Positions 6,180-7,825 of a stretch of 7,825 nt of DNA are shown here, in pieces. The DNA comes from SAR116 cluster bacterium (GTDB lineage Bacteria; Pseudomonadota; Alphaproteobacteria; Puniceispirillales; UBA1172), in assembly GCA_002691725.1 (NCBI GenBank), contig NZIT01000104.1:1-7825 (forward strand), written 5' to 3'. Within the stretch, counting starts at the first letter, position 1, and every line of letters starts with the position of its first letter. Both the position numbers and the translations under genes were made by a program. A model generated the notes under the pieces. That model was given only the letters and a program-made list of their open reading frames with translations, searched no databases and was not told where the DNA came from.

Positions 6180-7295
6180 TTAAAATGGCAAATCAGATAC
6201 CAGCCCTCGACGCGAATAGCCGTCAGGTGTATGCACCACAACCGGCGTCCCCACCTGCCAATGTGATTTAGGGATCATGGAAATACCGATATTAGATTGC
6301 AGACGCGGTGAATAAATCCCCGATGTAATTTGCCCAATATTGGCACCATCCGGGGTGGTGACAGGAAATGGCTTGCCGCAAGGTGGGGTTTTATCACCTT
6401 CAAATGTCACCCCTCTAAGTTGCTGGTGATGGCCGTCATGAGCAATTTTCTGGAGCGCCGCCTTACCAAAATAATCAATATCATCACCAAGATAGCAAAA
6501 TGACGCAAAGCCACATTCAAAGGGGTTGTTGTCACGGGTGAACTCATTCCCCCATGAGAATAATCCCCCTTCGATACGCTCAATCAAATTGGGGCAACCT
6601 GGCTCAATCTGATAATCTTTGCCAGCCTTCCAGATCAAATCCCATAATTTATCCCCAAGGTGCCAGCCCTTGAGATAAATCTCAAAGCCGCCTTGTTTAC
6701 AATATCCCGAACGGGCAATGATTTGCGGAGTCCCTAGAACATCAAATGTATCAAAGTGAAAATATTTAAGATCGCGGATAGTATTGCCAAAGAGATCACT
6801 CATCAGTTCCACCGCTTTCGGGCCCTGGATCGCAAGAGGGTAAACATCAGGCTCATCAATACTCACATCAAGCCCTAATCCTAATGCCAGACCCTTCGCC
6901 CAAAGCAGAATATCTGAATCCGCAATCGACATCCAAAAATGATGCTCAGCCAGTTTCAGCAAAATGGGATCATTAAGCATACAGGCATTTTCATCAATCA
7001 AGGGAATATACATCCCCTGCCCAACATGCGCTTTCCGCAAATCGCGGGGCGTCATTAACTGAACCAAACGCGCCGCATCAGGGCCTTTTATTTCGACTTG
7101 CCTCTGGCAACCAACATCCCAAATCTGGACATGCTCACGCAGGTGCCAGTAATCTTCTTCAACAGTAGCAGCAAAGGCTTTGGGGAGAAGCATATGATTA
7201 ACAACACTAAAGCCTCTCACTCCATGAATTTCTACCTTGTCAGTATATGGTGTTCGCCTGATCCGGCGCGACATATTCAAACCTGTTTCTGACAT
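6180..7295 (-). CDS. dmdA: Dimethylsulfoniopropionate demethylase DmdA
   Basis: The 371-residue protein belongs to the GcvT/aminomethyltransferase fold and matches DmdA, which moves a methyl group from DMSP to tetrahydrofolate, giving 3-methylmercaptopropionate and 5-methyl-tetrahydrofolate in the cytoplasm. Features recalled from marine DmdA proteins are RRTPYTDKVE (13-22), VVNHMLLP (31-38), LREHVQIWDVGCQRQVEIKG (52-71), MLNDPILLKLAEHHFWMSIA (106-125), EPDVYPLAIQGPKA (148-161), ARSGYCKQGGFEIYL (194-208), and GCPNLIERIEGGLFSWGNEF (233-252) followed by TRDNNPFECG. IWDV and MLNDP, with the tail QITSGIYSPRLQSNIGISMI, separate it from true glycine-cleavage T protein. Length is normal. ATG 7295 has a G-rich GGGGGGAAAG upstream; an internal ATG at 7274 is the alternative. 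It lies 24 bases after the transthyretin-like gene, probably in the same transcript. Confidence 0.9.
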   Translation of the reverse strand: MSETGLNMSRRIRRTPYTDKVEIHGVRGFSVVNHMLLPKAFAATVEEDYWHLREHVQIWDVGCQRQVEIKGPDAARLVQLMTPRDLRKAHVGQGMYIPLIDENACMLNDPILLKLAEHHFWMSIADSDILLWAKGLALGLGLDVSIDEPDVYPLAIQGPKAVELMSDLFGNTIRDLKYFHFDTFDVLGTPQIIARSGYCKQGGFEIYLKGWHLGDKLWDLIWKAGKDYQIEPGCPNLIERIEGGLFSWGNEFTRDNNPFECGFASFCYLGDDIDYFGKAALQKIAHDGHHQQLRGVTFEGDKTPPCGKPFPVTTPDGANIGQITSGIYSPRLQSNIGISMIPKSHWQVGTPVVVHTPDGYSRRGLVSDLPF

Positions 7296-7319
7296 GTTTT
7301 CTTTCCCCCCGAAAGATTC

Positions 7320-7667
7320 TTAGCTCGACCACCAACAGGAATAGCTGTTTGGTGACATGATAATTGGAATATGATATTTAGCATCAGCATCAGGCATAGC
7401 AAACCGAATGACAATCTCATCAAGAATATGCATGCCATTTTTTGGCATATCAAATTGATTAAAATAGGCGGCACTGGCAATAACCAGTTCATAGCTACCG
7501 CCAATAACAGCATCAAATTCTTTTGAAAATCTGCCGCCATCGTCACTTGCTTCGGTGAAAATGATCTGGCGGCTCGCATCATCTTTGATCAGAAACAAGC
7601 TAACACCAACCTGACCCGCATGAGTGCCGTCAACGGCGTTCAGAAAATGTGATGATAGAATGGCCAT
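7320..7667 (-). CDS. 5-hydroxyisourate hydrolase / transthyretin-like protein, variant C-terminus
   Basis: The 115-residue product has the transthyretin-like fold of 5-hydroxyisourate hydrolase, which converts 5-hydroxyisourate to OHCU in urate breakdown. The N-terminal SSHFLNAVDGTHAG carries the family His (residue 7), DDGGR carries the expected Arg (46), and KYHIPIIMSP carries the later His. The diagnostic C-terminal Tyr-Arg-Gly-Ser is replaced: the chain ends SPNSYSCWWSS, so the Arg and Gly are gone and only the last Ser is kept. It may be a divergent hydrolase or a paralogue with another substrate; no other urate genes are visible. ATG 7667 has AAGGGG upstream. It lies between a thiamine-diphosphate enzyme gene and dmdA with 24-base gaps on both sides, which suggests one operon. 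Confidence 0.82.
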   Translation of the reverse strand: MAILSSHFLNAVDGTHAGQVGVSLFLIKDDASRQIIFTEASDDGGRFSKEFDAVIGGSYELVIASAAYFNQFDMPKNGMHILDEIVIRFAMPDADAKYHIPIIMSPNSYSCWWSS

Positions 7668-7691
7668 GATACCCCTTTCCCACGCTTATCT

Positions 7692-7825
7692 CTATTCAAT
7701 AGAGGCTTTGTCGCGTTTTGACGTTGTTGCCAATACAATAGGGCTAATCACGCCCTTCACCTTAACATTGACACAAGCGGTTTTACCACTGGCTATGGCT
7801 CTTTGAACAGCCGGGATGATATCTT
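7692..7825 (-). CDS. Thiamine-diphosphate enzyme, C-terminal fragment (cut by window edge)
   Basis: Only the last 43 residues and the TAG stop lie in the window. They read DIIPAVQRAIASGKTACVNV and then KVKGVISPIVLATTSKRDKA, ending SIE. The pattern of a helix, then SGK-x-A-C-V-N-V, then a short tail is that of the C-terminal pyrophosphate-binding domain of the acetolactate synthase / oxalyl-CoA decarboxylase / benzoylformate decarboxylase superfamily. Which member it is cannot be told from this piece. Its stop is 24 bases before the ATG of the transthyretin-like gene, so it is probably the upstream gene of the same operon. The frame is open to the window end and the 5' part lies beyond 7825. 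Confidence 0.7.
   Translation of the reverse strand, partial: DIIPAVQRAIASGKTACVNVKVKGVISPIVLATTSKRDKASIE

Noticed and set aside
6180..7295. Reading the gene as ordinary glycine-cleavage T protein (gcvT)
   Set aside because: The motifs and the N- and C-terminal segments match DmdA better, and no gcvH or gcvP lies beside it.

Overview
The window looks like a chromosomal segment of a marine alphaproteobacterium, possibly SAR116-like or Roseobacter-related. The evidence is a clear dimethylsulfoniopropionate (DMSP) demethylase gene (dmdA), an Anbu proteasome-like operon of proteobacterial type, and moderate base composition. One sampled 60-base line inside the operon is about 50% G+C. The taxonomic guess is inference only; no rRNA or marker gene is present.

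Bases 1-1200 are different in character. A gene-free leader of 320 bases carries a run of ten G and nested inverted repeats. It is followed by a very AT-rich (20-37% G+C in sampled lines) SAM-dependent methyltransferase gene. That gene is split by a -1 frame change at an A7 tract: the first 224 codons end at a stop, and a further 70 codons of its likely C-terminus lie in the -1 frame. It looks like a horizontally acquired gene, either recently broken or, less likely, read by frameshifting.

Bases 1352-5334 hold one four-gene plus-strand operon behind a good sigma70-type promoter. The order is circularly permuted ATP-grasp enzyme, alpha-E helical protein, transglutaminase-like cysteine peptidase, and Anbu, a proteasome-fold Ntn hydrolase. 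The first three genes are nearly contiguous. This is the known but biochemically unresolved Anbu gene set, thought to combine peptide or amide ligation with peptide cleavage. Here the Anbu nucleophile position is Ser, and the Asp and Lys partners are retained.

Bases 5413-7825 are read on the minus strand. A DUF2938-like small membrane protein stands alone, convergent with Anbu. After a 290-base gene-free gap lies an apparent operon, transcribed right to left: the C-terminus of a thiamine-diphosphate enzyme (cut by the window edge), a 5-hydroxyisourate hydrolase/transthyretin-like protein with an atypical C-terminus, and DmdA. The two gaps in this cluster are each about 24 bases.

The most interesting points are the frame break with its slippery heptamer and adjacent hairpin, the Anbu operon with a Ser nucleophile, the transthyretin-like protein lacking the usual YRGS end, and its linkage to dmdA. 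I did not find a clearly undescribed multi-gene system.
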